From positions 1-64,000 of the forward strand of contig JAPOSR010000037.1 in assembly GCA_026709625.1 (NCBI GenBank): 64,000 nt of DNA, in the 5' to 3' direction. How positions within the stretch are numbered: position 1 is the stretch's first letter; every line of letters begins with the position of its first letter. This document shows, one piece after another, positions 53,752 through 63,354 of this stretch. The translations under genes and the position numbers were made by a program. Below the pieces are notes generated by a model, which was not told the DNA's origin, made no database searches, and saw nothing but the letters and a program-made list of their open reading frames with translations. Source of the stretch: Chloroflexota bacterium. Its GTDB lineage: Bacteria > Chloroflexota > Anaerolineae > Aggregatilineales > Phototrophicaceae.

Positions 53752-54705
53752 ATGCGATATCGCCAGTTGGGCAAGACAGACCTGCGCCTCTCGGAGCTGT
53801 CGCTGGGCGCTGCTGCACTGGGCATGCCCTATGGACTGGGCGCGGGGAGCGCAGGCGGAATGCCGCCACCGCCCGACAGCGAGTCGGTCGCGCTGATTCA
53901 CCATGCCATCGACCAGGGGATCAACTTTTTTGATACAGCGCGCGTCTATGGCCGCAGCGAAGAGCTGCTGGGCAAAGCGCTGCGAGGTCGGCGACAATCG
54001 GTACTGGTGGCGACGAAAGTATCTTGCCTGGGTGAAGACGGAGCCGCCCTGCCCCGACCCGCTATGGCGGAGCACATGACGCGGTCTTTGCACACCAGCC
54101 TGCGCCTGCTCGACACAGATTATGTGGATCTGCTGCTGTTGCACAGCGCCTCGGTGGAATTGCTCGAAAACAGCGATGCGGTCGCCCTGCTCAAACATTT
54201 TCAAGCACAAGGCAAAGCGCGCGTCATCGGCGCATCGACCTATGGAACAGCGGCGCCGCGCAGCGCGATCGCCCAAGGCCTAGATGTCCTGCAAGTCGCC
54301 TATAACATACTGGACCAGCGACTGGCGACTGCGCTTTTCCCCTATGCCGAAGCCACAGGCACAGGCATTATTGTGCGGTCAGTCTTCCTCAAGGGCGTCC
54401 TCAGCCCCCGAGCCGACTATCTGCCGAAACATCTCGCTGCGCTGCAAAAGCATTCGCGCGCTGTCCAACAAACAGCCGCCTCGCTTTCGCCGCCACAAAC
54501 CCGAGAAGCAGCCGCTCTGCAGTTCGTCCTGGCGCATGAATCGATCGCGACCGCATTGGTCGGCGTCCGCGACTTTGCCGAGTTGGAAACAAGCCTGGCA
54601 GCGGCGCGCGCCCCCCGCTGGAGCGAAGCGATCGTCGAGCGCTTTCGGCGGCTGCGCTGCGACCAAGCCAACTTGTTGAACCCAAGCGCATGGGGGCTTC
54701 CCTAA
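53752..54705 (+). CDS. Aldo/keto reductase
   Basis: 317 aa. The catalytic tetrad is visible: Asp and Tyr in FFDTARVYGRSEELLGKAL, Lys in LVATKVS, and His in DLLLLHSASVELL. The opening RYRQLGKTDLRLSELSLGAAALG is typical of the L-galactose-dehydrogenase/pyridoxal-reductase-like branch. It uses NADPH or NADH on a carbonyl or sugar. It begins 15 bases after the oxidase gene. A Gly/Pro-rich loop (GAGSAGGMPPPPDSE) after the first strand is unusual. Confidence 0.88.
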   Translation: MRYRQLGKTDLRLSELSLGAAALGMPYGLGAGSAGGMPPPPDSESVALIHHAIDQGINFFDTARVYGRSEELLGKALRGRRQSVLVATKVSCLGEDGAALPRPAMAEHMTRSLHTSLRLLDTDYVDLLLLHSASVELLENSDAVALLKHFQAQGKARVIGASTYGTAAPRSAIAQGLDVLQVAYNILDQRLATALFPYAEATGTGIIVRSVFLKGVLSPRADYLPKHLAALQKHSRAVQQTAASLSPPQTREAAALQFVLAHESIATALVGVRDFAELETSLAAARAPRWSEAIVERFRRLRCDQANLLNPSAWGLP

Positions 54706-54752
54706 ATCAAGATAGAGTGGGCAAATGCCGTGGCAGGAGCAGGAGCGACTGT

Positions 54753-55823
54753 ATGAGTGAAACAGAAAGAACGATGGCCGACCTGGATACGCCGGCGCTC
54801 TGGGTGGATCTGGATATCCTGGAGCGAAATATCGCGGAATTGGCGGAACATTTCAGATCAGCAGGGGTGCAATGGCGCCCGCATATTAAAGGGATTCGCG
54901 TGCCAGCTATCGCGCAGAAAGCTCTTGAAGCGGGCGCCATCGGTGTAACCTGCGCCACAATCCGCGAAGCCGAGCGGATGGCAGCGAGCGGCATAACCGA
55001 CCTGTTGATTGCCAACCAAATCGTTGGTGACCGCAAAATTGCGCGGTTGGCGCAGCTCCGCCGCCAGGCTGATGTCAAGGTGATCGTCGACAATGCCGAC
55101 AACGTTCGCGCGCTAAGCGCAGCCGCCAGCGGACAAGACCTGAGTTTCGAAGTCTTGATTGATGTTGATACGGGCATGAACCGCACCGGTCTGCCGCCAG
55201 GTCCCGCGGTCGTCGATCTGGCAAAAGCAGTCGACCAGAGTGAAGGACTGCGCTTCCGGGGGCTGATGAGCTGGGAGGGACATGTCCTGGCGATGCCCAA
55301 CCCTGAGGAGCGCGCCCAGGCTACCGCCGACGCCATCCAACAACTGCTGGCGATGTCCCGTGATTGCCGCGCGGCCGGGCTCGAAGCGGCTATCGTGAGT
55401 GGCGGCGGCAGCGGCACCTACAAGACGACGCCTTTCATCGCGGGCATGACGGAGATTCAAGCCGGCGGCGCTATCTTCTGCGATGTCATTTATCAAAGCT
55501 GGGGCGTCGAGACCACGCCTTGCCTCTTCGTCAAGACCATTGTCAGCAGCAGACCCGCGCCCGACCGCATTGTTGTCGATGCCGGTTTCAAGACGTTGCC
55601 GGTCTGGCACGAGCAGCCCAGAGGCGTCAACCTGGAAGCGGTCAAGAGTCATACAGCCTCGGCCGAGCACGGCATCCTCGTGCTCGAGCGAGCCAACCAG
55701 CGCGTCAAGGTCGGCGATTTGCTGGACTTTGTCGTGGGCTATACAGACAGCACGATTATCTTGCATCGGCAACTGTACGGCATTCGCCAGGGCAAAGTCG
55801 AAGTCGTGTGGGATGTGCAGTAG
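54753..55823 (+). CDS. DSD1/D-threonine aldolase-like PLP enzyme with altered metal site
   Basis: 356 aa with an alanine-racemase-type barrel. The PLP lysine is Lys46 in RPHIKGIR, and LIDVDTGMNRTG and VSGGGSGTY follow. D-threonine aldolases and D-serine dehydratases bind a metal through a PxHxD or PxHxC motif near the C-terminus. Here the matching segment reads VGYTDSTIILH, so the His is Tyr while the Asp stays. Activity may therefore be metal-independent or different. The ATG at 54753 follows GCAGGAGCGA. It is coupled to the oxidase and reductase genes upstream. Confidence 0.83.
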   Translation: MSETERTMADLDTPALWVDLDILERNIAELAEHFRSAGVQWRPHIKGIRVPAIAQKALEAGAIGVTCATIREAERMAASGITDLLIANQIVGDRKIARLAQLRRQADVKVIVDNADNVRALSAAASGQDLSFEVLIDVDTGMNRTGLPPGPAVVDLAKAVDQSEGLRFRGLMSWEGHVLAMPNPEERAQATADAIQQLLAMSRDCRAAGLEAAIVSGGGSGTYKTTPFIAGMTEIQAGGAIFCDVIYQSWGVETTPCLFVKTIVSSRPAPDRIVVDAGFKTLPVWHEQPRGVNLEAVKSHTASAEHGILVLERANQRVKVGDLLDFVVGYTDSTIILHRQLYGIRQGKVEVVWDVQ

Positions 55824-55865
55824 AAAAGCATAGCCACAAATTGTATCGCCAGGCAGCGCGCCCTT

Positions 55866-55883
55866 GCCCCCAATCATTGGGGC
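55866..55883. repeat. G/C-rich palindromic interspersed repeat, copy 7
   Basis: GCCCCCAA-tca-TTGGGGC, close to the core of the copy at 9161, lying between the DSD1-like and hydrolase genes. Confidence 0.55.
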
Positions 55884-55950
55884 GCGACTCGCTTGATGAT
55901 TGAGGGTAGCGTACAGAGGCAGCCAGCGAAGTTTTCAAAGGATAATGTTC

Positions 55951-57345
55951 ATGACGATGTTGAAGGTGGTCGGTCTCATGATTGGTTTGTGGATAGGCGT
56001 GGCGGCCACGGCGCAGGAACAATATGTCGCAGCGGACGGCGCTTATACGATCAGCATTCCGCCAGGCTGGCAACTGACTGAGCAGGCGACTCATCTGCAA
56101 ATCAGCAAAAACAAAGTGGACATCACTGTGCTGACGATCCCCACACAGGCGGTGGACATGGCGATCTCCGCCGCCCTCGCGCGACTGGAAATTACGCCGG
56201 GGACCCTGCTCAGCTCGGCTGACGCGCCTTTGCCAAACGGCGTCTGGGAGCAGCATATCTATGCAGCCGATCAGATTTTGACAGTCGCCCTGGCGCAGGC
56301 GCGCGATAGGCTGGCGCACATTTTGGTCATCGTGGGCGAACAGGCTGCTGTGCAGGCGGCTAACCCCGAATTGCTGCAACTGCTAACCAGCATCACTTTT
56401 GACGAAACACCACCGCAGCCAGCGTATGTCGACGCCAGCTCCTTCGCAGAGCGCGCGGTGAACTTTGGCGAAGCCCCTTATATCCTCAGCGGGGTTTTGA
56501 GCTTGCCGCAGGGCGAGGGACCCTTTCCAGCTGTTGTGATCGTGCATGGTTCAGGCCCACATAACCGCGATGGGCTTTTGGGACCCCTGACGCCGTATCG
56601 AGACATTGCGCAAGGCTTGTCATCGCGCGGCATCGCTGTGCTTCGCTATGACAAACGCACGTTCACCTATGGCGCAAGCATCACCATCGACGCGGCATTC
56701 ACCATAGATAGCGAATCCACCGAAGATGCCGCGCACGCCGTGGCCTTCCTGCGCCAGCGAGCCGATATCGACAGCAAGCGCGTGTTTGTGCTGGGTCACA
56801 GCCAGGGCGCGATGCTTACGCCGCGCATTCTGGCGCGCGCTGAAGCTGCCGCTGGCGGCATCCTGCTGGCTGCGCCGGCCCGCCCCTTCAGCGCACTGGT
56901 GGACGAACAGCTCGCATATATCGCCGATGTCAATCCGAGCGCGCTCGCCAGCCCAAGCATGGCGTATATGCAAGATTTGGCCGACCGCTTCCAGCAGGTC
57001 GCGGCGGGCGCAAGCTATGACGATGTCTTTGGCGAATCGGCAGCTTATCATCAATCCTTGGAAAGCATTGATGCCATCGCCGAAGCGCGCGAAATCGCGC
57101 ACCCGCTGCTCATCCTGCAAGGCGAGCGCGACTATCAAGTCACGATGCAGGACCTTGCCCGCTGGCAAGACGCGTTTGCCGCCGACGAGCGCGTGACATT
57201 TCATGCGTATCCTGAGCTGAATCACATGTTCATGGCGTCTGGAGACCTGTCGCGCCTGAGCATCCCGCAGGATTATGCGCTGCCCGCTTTCGTCGCCGCG
57301 CGTGTCATCGCCGATATCGCCACCTGGGTGGACGCGGTCGACTGA
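55951..57345 (+). CDS. Secreted alpha/beta hydrolase (dienelactone hydrolase-like)
   Basis: 464 aa. Signal peptide MTMLKVVGLMIGLWIGVAATAQ, an N-terminal domain of unknown type (about residues 23-150, YVAADGAYTISIPPGWQLTE), then an alpha/beta hydrolase. It has VIVHGSGPHNRDG (oxyanion strand), VLGHSQGAM (nucleophile Ser in GHSQG), GERDYQV (Asp) and LNHMF (His). The ATG at 55951 is chosen from three clustered ATGs because AAAGGA lies eight bases before it. An exported esterase or peptidase could release the compound that the ABC system imports. Confidence 0.85.
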   Translation: MTMLKVVGLMIGLWIGVAATAQEQYVAADGAYTISIPPGWQLTEQATHLQISKNKVDITVLTIPTQAVDMAISAALARLEITPGTLLSSADAPLPNGVWEQHIYAADQILTVALAQARDRLAHILVIVGEQAAVQAANPELLQLLTSITFDETPPQPAYVDASSFAERAVNFGEAPYILSGVLSLPQGEGPFPAVVIVHGSGPHNRDGLLGPLTPYRDIAQGLSSRGIAVLRYDKRTFTYGASITIDAAFTIDSESTEDAAHAVAFLRQRADIDSKRVFVLGHSQGAMLTPRILARAEAAAGGILLAAPARPFSALVDEQLAYIADVNPSALASPSMAYMQDLADRFQQVAAGASYDDVFGESAAYHQSLESIDAIAEAREIAHPLLILQGERDYQVTMQDLARWQDAFAADERVTFHAYPELNHMFMASGDLSRLSIPQDYALPAFVAARVIADIATWVDAVD

Positions 57346-57397
57346 AAACGCAATCTGCGGCGGCATTTCGACGCAAGCGGTTGACAAAAGAGGCGAA

Positions 57398-58858
57398 TCA
57401 AGCCAATTCAGGCGAGCGCAGATGCCAGTCGGTCGCTTCTTGATACACCCGCCCAATGCGCAGCAGACGCGCTTCGTCAAAAGGCGCGCCCAGCAGCTGC
57501 AAGCCGATGGGCAGTCCTGCCTCGTCAAAGCCGCAGGGCAGGCTTAAGCCGCAGAGGCCGGCCAGATTTGCCGAAATCGTCAACACATCCGCCAGGATCA
57601 TGCGCAGCGGATCGTCCAGCGCTTCGCCAAAACGGAAAGCCGTGGTCGGCGCGACCGGCGCCAGCAGCGCATCCACCTGCTCGAAGAGCGCGTCAAAATC
57701 GCGGCGGATCAATGTGCGCGCGGCCTGCGCCTTGCCATAATAGGCATCGTAATAGCCAGCCGAAAGCGTATAGGTGCCGAGCATGATGCGCCGTTTGACT
57801 TCTTCGCCAAAACCAGCGCCGCGCGTCTTTTTGTAGCTGTCGATGAGGTCGCGGCCTTCGACACGCGCGCCAAAGCGAACGCCGTCAAAGCGAGCGAGGT
57901 TGGCGCTGGCTTCAGCCATGGCGATGATGTAATAAGCGGGCAGGCAATACTCGGCATGCCGCAGGCTGACTTCATGCAGCTGCGCGCCCTGGCTCTCCAA
58001 TTCAACTGCCGCCGCCCGAACAGCGCTCGCGACTTCTGGCTGCAAGCCCTCGGCGAAGTATTCGGCCGGCAAGCCGATATTCAAGCCGCGGATATCACCA
58101 TTCATCTGCGCCACATAATCGGGCGCTGGCGCCGGCATGCTAGTGGAATCGAGCGGGTCATGCCCGGCGATGACCGCCATGACGCGCGCTGCATCGTCCA
58201 CTGTCCGCGCGAAGGGACCTGTCTGGTCGAATGACGAGCCATAGGCGATCAAGCCATACCGCGAAACGCGACCATAACTGGGTTTCAGCGCCGTATTGCC
58301 GCAAAAAGACGCGGGCTGGCGAATGCTGCCGCCGGTGTCGCTGCCCAGGCTGGCCATCGCCATATTCGCTGCGACAGCCGCCGCGCTGCCGCCACTGCTG
58401 CCGCCAGGCACATGGTCGTGGTTCCAGGGGTTGCGAGTCGGGAAATAGCCGCTGTTTTCGGTGGACGAGCCCATGGCGAATTCGTCCATGTTGAGCTTGC
58501 CCAACAGCACCGCGCCCGCTTCTTTCAAGCGCGCAACAGCCGTCGCGTCAAAGAGCGGCACATAACCCTGCAAGATGCGCGAGCCACAGGTTGTCTCGAT
58601 GCCTTTGGTAGAAAGCACATCTTTCAGCGCGATTGGGATGCCCAGCAGCGAGCCTTCGCCGCCATTGGCGCGGGTCTTGTCGGCTGCGCGCGCCTGCTCC
58701 AGCGCAAGATCAGGCGTCAGTTTAATGAACGCGCGAATGCTTGCATCATGCCGCTCGATGCGCTGCAAATGGGCTTGACACAGGTCCAGCGCCGATATCT
58801 CGCCGGACTGCATTTTTTGCAGGGCATCGCTAATTGTCAGTCGCGTTAAATCTGCCAT
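57398..58858 (-). CDS. gatA: Glu-tRNA(Gln)/Asp-tRNA(Asn) amidotransferase subunit A
   Basis: 486 aa. The Ser-cisSer-Lys amidase triad is present: Lys in GIPIALKDV, cis-Ser in PGGSSGGSAAAVAA, and nucleophile Ser in LGSDTGGSIRQPASFCG. GatA releases ammonia from glutamine to amidate mischarged Glu-tRNA(Gln) or Asp-tRNA(Asn). The start MADLTRLTISDA at 58858 matches the family's usual N-terminus. A longer reading from 58882 is possible. No gatB or gatC gene is nearby, so the complex is encoded at separate loci. It is downstream of coaE on the same strand. Confidence 0.93.
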   Translation of the reverse strand: MADLTRLTISDALQKMQSGEISALDLCQAHLQRIERHDASIRAFIKLTPDLALEQARAADKTRANGGEGSLLGIPIALKDVLSTKGIETTCGSRILQGYVPLFDATAVARLKEAGAVLLGKLNMDEFAMGSSTENSGYFPTRNPWNHDHVPGGSSGGSAAAVAANMAMASLGSDTGGSIRQPASFCGNTALKPSYGRVSRYGLIAYGSSFDQTGPFARTVDDAARVMAVIAGHDPLDSTSMPAPAPDYVAQMNGDIRGLNIGLPAEYFAEGLQPEVASAVRAAAVELESQGAQLHEVSLRHAEYCLPAYYIIAMAEASANLARFDGVRFGARVEGRDLIDSYKKTRGAGFGEEVKRRIMLGTYTLSAGYYDAYYGKAQAARTLIRRDFDALFEQVDALLAPVAPTTAFRFGEALDDPLRMILADVLTISANLAGLCGLSLPCGFDEAGLPIGLQLLGAPFDEARLLRIGRVYQEATDWHLRSPELA

Positions 58859-58918
58859 AGCCACCGTCCGCCGCTTTTTCATCGCGCCATGCCATCATAG
58901 CAGACGATGCTGGCGATA

Positions 58919-58953
58919 GCCCCCGCGGTCGCAGGAAAAAACCGCGCGGGGGC
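58919..58953 (-). terminator. Strong hairpin between coaE and gatA
   Basis: GCCCCCGCGGT pairs with ACCGCGCGGGGGC, an 11-bp G/C stem with a two-base bulge. The T-run lies in the loop rather than after the stem, so it may not end transcription in the classical way. Confidence 0.4.
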
Positions 58954-58987
58954 AAAGCGCAAGCGCGTCCACTGCGGGCTGGCTGCG

Positions 58988-59593
58988 CTAGGCAATGGTT
59001 CGCTGCCAGGCACGCTGGATCTGCGCGCGAACTTCGGCGAGTGAGCCAGCGTTGCGGATAATCACATCGGCAGCCGCCAGTTTATCGGCTTGGCTGTTTT
59101 GCGCGGCGATGCGCTGCTGTGCCGCCGCTTTTGTCATGCCCCGCTGCTTGGTCAAGCGCGCGAGCTGGTTGGTTGGCGGCGCATCCATCACCCAGACGGC
59201 ATCGACAGCCTCGCGCAGCGCGCCTTCCAGCAGCTTGATGGCTTCGATGACGACCACATCGGACTCGGCAGCGCGCGCCAAGGCGTCAATGCGCACCCGC
59301 ACAGCCGGATGGGTGATAGCTTCCAACTGGCGCAGAGATGGGGGATCGGCAAAGACGATCTCGCCCAATTTCGAGCGGTCAATTTCGCCATCCGCGTCCA
59401 ATATGCGCCTGCCAAATGCCTGGACGATGGCTCCATAGGCGGGCTGTCCGCGGCGGATAACTTCGTGCGCGACCAAGTCGGCATTGATCGTGAAAGCGCC
59501 CAGCTCGCTCAGCAGCCGAAGCGCCAGCGACTTGCCCGTGGCGATATTCCCGGTCAAACCGATGATGAATTTATCAGGCCAAACTGCGCTCAT
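58988..59593 (-). CDS. coaE: Dephospho-CoA kinase
   Basis: A 201-aa P-loop kinase for the last step of coenzyme A synthesis. Walker A is GLTGNIATGKS at residues 11-21, NADLVAHEVIRRGQPAYGAIVQAFG holds the substrate-binding Asp, and LTKQRGMTKAAAQQRIAAQ the lid. The ATG at 59593 gives the standard length, and the longer open frame from 59758 is not conserved. It precedes gatA on the minus strand with a hairpin between. Confidence 0.93.
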   Translation of the reverse strand: MSAVWPDKFIIGLTGNIATGKSLALRLLSELGAFTINADLVAHEVIRRGQPAYGAIVQAFGRRILDADGEIDRSKLGEIVFADPPSLRQLEAITHPAVRVRIDALARAAESDVVVIEAIKLLEGALREAVDAVWVMDAPPTNQLARLTKQRGMTKAAAQQRIAAQNSQADKLAAADVIIRNAGSLAEVRAQIQRAWQRTIA

Positions 59594-59971
59594 TGCAACT
59601 GTCTCGTGCCTGCGGCGGACGCGCCAATTTGACCCAATCCGCCGCGATTCGGCAAGGCATCTCGGGCAATCAACTCCTGCGCTGAGAAGGCGCGCCGGCT
59701 GCGAATCGCTGAGAATGGATACTGCTGCGTCTGGTCTGCCGCGCATTCGGCCAGTCATGAATAGTTTGTACCGACCATCAATGAAGCAATATAATGTCGT
59801 AAAGGAAGTTAAAATCCATGCGTGAATTCCTTATGTGACAATTTGGCGTTCACGCTGCATTGCGGCTTCTTTTATTGCCGCTTGGCCTTGGCGCGCCCGC
59901 AGCGGACGAGCCTTCTCGCGGTGAAGCATTGAGTCGCCCAAAGCGAGCATACTGTCAACAAGGGGCAAAGC
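59594..59971. other. Divergent intergenic region, coaE and deiodinase-like gene
   Basis: 378 bases. TATAAT at 59790-59795 (plus) and TTGACA on the minus strand at 59957-59962 are isolated promoter-like words. The right part (59830-59950) is rich in short repeats of G/C. I see no gene in it. Confidence 0.4.
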
Positions 59972-60640
59972 ATGAGCCAAACAGCCGTCTTCCAGGCGCT
60001 GGAATTCGAATGGCTGGATGAAACCGAGCAACTGCGGCGTTCGCGGGAGTTTGTGGAGCGCATAAGCAAGCGGCGCAGCGTGCGTGACTTTTCAACAAGA
60101 CCCGTGCCGATGGAATTGATCGAAAATGCCATCCGCGCAGCTGGCAGCGCGCCTTCCGGCGCAAATCAGCAGCCGTGGACCTTTGTGGCAGTGAGCGACC
60201 CAGCGCTGAAAAAGCAAATGCGCGCCGCCGCCGAAGCCGAAGAAAAAGAGAGCTATGCGCGGCGAATGAGCCAAGAGTGGCTGGACGCGCTGGCGCCACT
60301 GGGCACCGATTGGCGCAAGCCGCACATCGAAGACGCGCCCTGTGTCATTGTCGCTTTCCGCCAAGCTTATGGCATAGCAGCCGATGGGCAGCGCATCAAG
60401 CATTATTACAGCGAAGAGTCGGTGGGTATCGCGGTGGGTTTGCTGCTGGCGGCGCTGCATTGGTCGGGTCTGGCCACGCTGACGCACACGCCCAGCCCGA
60501 TGAAGTTTCTGGCGGAGATCCTGGAAAGACCCGCCAACGAACGCGCGTATGTACTCATCCCGGTGGGGTATCCGGCCGATGATGCGCAGGCGCCAGCCAT
60601 CAGCAAGAAGCGTCTGGACGATATCTTGCTGCGGCGCTAG
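59972..60640 (+). CDS. Iodotyrosine deiodinase-like nitroreductase-fold flavoprotein
   Basis: 222 aa, FMN-dependent. RRSVRDFS and SAPSGANQQPW are the FMN-binding blocks, and EKESYARRM followed by GTDWRK gives Glu91, Tyr95 and Lys116. In the animal deiodinase the lid residues that bind the amino acid part of halotyrosine are a Glu, a Tyr four on and a Lys 21 after that, the same spacing. THTP supplies the Thr near flavin N5. Reductive removal of iodine, bromine or chlorine from halotyrosines is therefore likely. The start has AAGGGG six bases upstream. There is no N-terminal membrane anchor, unlike the animal enzyme. Confidence 0.85.
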   Translation: MSQTAVFQALEFEWLDETEQLRRSREFVERISKRRSVRDFSTRPVPMELIENAIRAAGSAPSGANQQPWTFVAVSDPALKKQMRAAAEAEEKESYARRMSQEWLDALAPLGTDWRKPHIEDAPCVIVAFRQAYGIAADGQRIKHYYSEESVGIAVGLLLAALHWSGLATLTHTPSPMKFLAEILERPANERAYVLIPVGYPADDAQAPAISKKRLDDILLRR

Positions 60641-61341
60641 AACTTCGTGCCATAGGCGGGGATGGTCGCGCCGTGGATGATCGCGCCGGCATCGGAAGCC
60701 ATGAACGCGATGACAGCCCCCAGCTGCTGCGGGCTAACGCCAGCGTCGGGGTCGGCGGCGGCTTGTTCGGGCGTGACGATGGCAGAGGGCAGCACAGCAT
60801 TCACGCGGATGCCTTGGCGCTTGTATTCTGCGGACATGCTTTCGGTCAGGCGCAAGACAGCGGCTTTGGAAGCGGCATAGGCAGCGTCATGCCCACTGGA
60901 ACGCAGGCCGGGCCTCGCGCCGATGTTAATGATGACGCCAGCTTTTTGCGCGAGCATAGCGGGCACAACAGCGCGACTCATCAAAAAAGTGGTGGTGGCG
61001 TTTAGTCGCAGCATGGTTTGCCAGGTATTCAGCGACATCTCGCGCACAGGCTGCCCGGCATCCCATCCGCCCACGATATTCACCAGGATATCGATGCGCC
61101 CGAACACATCCAGCACGCGCCGCAAAAGCGCCTCGACAGCCGATTCGTCAGACAAATCCGCAGCTTGCAGGCAGATATGGTCGACATCATCGCGCAGGTC
61201 GGGGAAGCGCTGATAGAGTCGGTCGTCGCCGCAGGTCAGCGCCAGCTTTGCGCCGCCCGCGCGAAAAACGGGGACGACGCCCGAAGCCAACAGCCCCGAC
61301 GCGCCGGTAATCAAGGCCACTTTCCCTGTGAATTCTGTCAT
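60637..61341 (-). CDS. Short-chain dehydrogenase/reductase lacking the usual catalytic Ser
   Basis: A 234-aa SDR. VALITGASGLLASG is the cofactor loop, DILVNIVGGWDAG the NNAG-like block (NIVGG) and YAASKAAV the Tyr-Lys pair. The residue 13 before the Tyr, normally Ser, is Ala in INIGARPGLRSSGHDAAY. Some atypical SDRs of the dihydropteridine-reductase type share this. Start at 61341 (TEFTGKVALITG). It converges with the deiodinase-like gene with a four-base overlap of stop codons. The substrate is unknown. Confidence 0.85.
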   Translation of the reverse strand: MTEFTGKVALITGASGLLASGVVPVFRAGGAKLALTCGDDRLYQRFPDLRDDVDHICLQAADLSDESAVEALLRRVLDVFGRIDILVNIVGGWDAGQPVREMSLNTWQTMLRLNATTTFLMSRAVVPAMLAQKAGVIINIGARPGLRSSGHDAAYAASKAAVLRLTESMSAEYKRQGIRVNAVLPSAIVTPEQAAADPDAGVSPQQLGAVIAFMASDAGAIIHGATIPAYGTKF

Positions 61342-61437
61342 AGTTGCCTTCCCATTGCCTTTTCTCGTTGGAAGCGGCACCAGGGTTGCTCAAGGCTATT
61401 CACCCAGATGCCAAACAATGGGCGAATCCGGCTGCGT

Positions 61438-63354
61438 CTATGCCACAGCCGCCCCATCCACGATCGCCACAAACTCGTCCGAATTGAGCGTCTCTTGCTC
61501 GATCAGCACTGCCACCAGTTCTTCCATTTTCTCGCGGCGCGCGGTCAGCAGGTCTTTGGCGCGTTGGTAGGCTTGCTGCAAGATGCGCTTGACTTCGTCG
61601 TCGATCTGCTGGGCATAATGCTCGCTGTAATCACGCTGTTCGCTGATCTCGCGCCCCAAAAAGACTGCCCCGCCGCCGCTGCCATAGGCTCGCGGACCCA
61701 ACAGTTCGCTCATGCCAAACTGAGTCACCATCGCCCGCGCCATCCGCGTCGCCTGTTGCAGGTCATTGCTGGCGCCAGTGGTGAACTGGTTATAGATGAT
61801 TTCTTCGGCAGCGCGCCCGCCCATCGCCGCCACGATGTCGTCTTCAAACTTTTCGCGCGTGATTAACATGTCATCGCCATCGGGCAGCGGCATGACATAC
61901 CCGCCAGCCCGTCCGCGCGATATGATCGTGATCTTGTGCACCGGGCTGGTGTTTTCCAGCAGATGAAAGAGCAAGGCGTGCCCGGCTTCATGATAGGCGA
62001 CCTTCTCTTTTTCTTTGGGCGTGATGATGCGGCTGCGGCGTTCGGGTCCCATGACCACGCGCTCCATCGCTTCTTGCATCTCGGTCATGGCGATCTTGTT
62101 CTTGTCGCGCCGCGCAGCCAGGATAGCCGCCTCGTTGACCAAGTTTTCTAGGTCGGCGCCGCTGAAGCCCGCGGTGATCTTCGCCAGCGCTTCGACATCG
62201 ACATCGCCCGCCAGCGGTTTGCCACGCGAATGCACCTTGAGGATATCTTGCCGCCCGCGCACATCAGGATTGTCCATCACCACCTTGCGGTCGAAGCGGC
62301 CCGGACGCAGCAGCGCAGGATCCAGAATATCCGGGCGGTTGGTGGCTGCGATGATGATGATGTTGGTATCGTTGTCGAAGCCGTCCATCTCAACCAGGAT
62401 CTGGTTGAGCGTCTGCTCGCGTTCGTCGTGCCCTCCGCCCAGCCCAGCGCCACGATGCCGGCCGACCGCGTCGATCTCGTCCACGAAGATGATCGCCGGC
62501 GCTTCGGCTTTGGCGCGCTCGAACAAATCGCGCACCCGGCTCGCGCCCACGCCAACGAACATTTCAACAAACTCTGAGCCGGAGATGCTGAAGAAAGGCA
62601 CGCCCGCCTCGCCCGCCACAGCGCGCGCCATCAAGGTCTTGCCGGTGCCGGGCGGCCCCACCATCAGCACGCCTTTGGGCACGCGCGCGCCCAGGCGAAT
62701 GAATTTCTCAGGCTCTTTGAGAAATTCGACGATTTCCTTGAGATCTTCTTTGGCTTCGTCTGCGCCGGCGACATCTTTGAAGGTAACTTGCGGGCGTTCC
62801 ATATCGCGGGCGACGCGTGGTTTGCTGCGCCCAAAGCTCATCGCCTGGTCTTGTCCCGCGCGCATGGAACGCATCATCCGCCACAAGAACCAGACGATGA
62901 TCAGAATCGGCACCACGCCCAGCAAGATCTGAAAGATGATGCCAGCGGTATCGTCAGCCGGCTCGAAATAGTAGTCGATGCGGCCGAGCGCTCCCCCAGA
63001 AACGCCCACACTCTCCATAACAGCGTAGAAATCTGATGATGGATTTTTGTAGACGGTCTCGTTGCGGCCATCGGTATGGGCTACTTGCAGCTGCGCGCCG
63101 CCTTTTTCGATAACGCGCTCGACACTGCCGCGCCGAATATCGTCCGCCAGTCGATTCATGGGTTTGGAATTGCCAAATTGCATGGCTGCGCGGCTGTTGA
63201 ACGCCAGCAGAAACATCGCCAGCACGACCACGCCAACCATGATCCAGACGCGCTGATTGGGGCTGCCAAAAGGCGACCGGCCGCCATCGCCGTTTTTCTT
63301 GCTGTCTTTGCCGCCTTCCGAAACATGCCGCGGCGGTTCTTGTCGATTGTTCAT
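61438..63354 (-). CDS. ftsH: ATP-dependent zinc metalloprotease FtsH
   Basis: 638 aa. Two membrane segments (about residues 36-53 and 137-157) flank a short outer domain. The AAA module follows with Walker A GPPGTGKT, Walker B IIFVDEID and the second region of homology [18 protein letters not shown], then the zinc site HEAGH. FtsH is a hexameric membrane protease that unfolds and degrades membrane and regulatory proteins. The N-terminus has an extra Gly/Lys-rich cytoplasmic stretch (residues 1-34). It is divergent from the sigma-factor gene. Confidence 0.96.
   Translation of the reverse strand: MNNRQEPPRHVSEGGKDSKKNGDGGRSPFGSPNQRVWIMVGVVVLAMFLLAFNSRAAMQFGNSKPMNRLADDIRRGSVERVIEKGGAQLQVAHTDGRNETVYKNPSSDFYAVMESVGVSGGALGRIDYYFEPADDTAGIIFQILLGVVPILIIVWFLWRMMRSMRAGQDQAMSFGRSKPRVARDMERPQVTFKDVAGADEAKEDLKEIVEFLKEPEKFIRLGARVPKGVLMVGPPGTGKTLMARAVAGEAGVPFFSISGSEFVEMFVGVGASRVRDLFERAKAEAPAIIFVDEIDAVGRHRGAGLGGGHDEREQTLNQILVEMDGFDNDTNIIIIAATNRPDILDPALLRPGRFDRKVVMDNPDVRGRQDILKVHSRGKPLAGDVDVEALAKITAGFSGADLENLVNEAAILAARRDKNKIAMTEMQEAMERVVMGPERRSRIITPKEKEKVAYHEAGHALLFHLLENTSPVHKITIISRGRAGGYVMPLPDGDDMLITREKFEDDIVAAMGGRAAEEIIYNQFTTGASNDLQQATRMARAMVTQFGMSELLGPRAYGSGGGAVFLGREISEQRDYSEHYAQQIDDEVKRILQQAYQRAKDLLTARREKMEELVAVLIEQETLNSDEFVAIVDGAAVA

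Noticed and set aside
52429..54276. A 615-codon minus-strand open frame
   Set aside because: It spans the oxidase and aldo/keto reductase genes in reverse and shows low-complexity Gln/Arg-rich sequence without domains.
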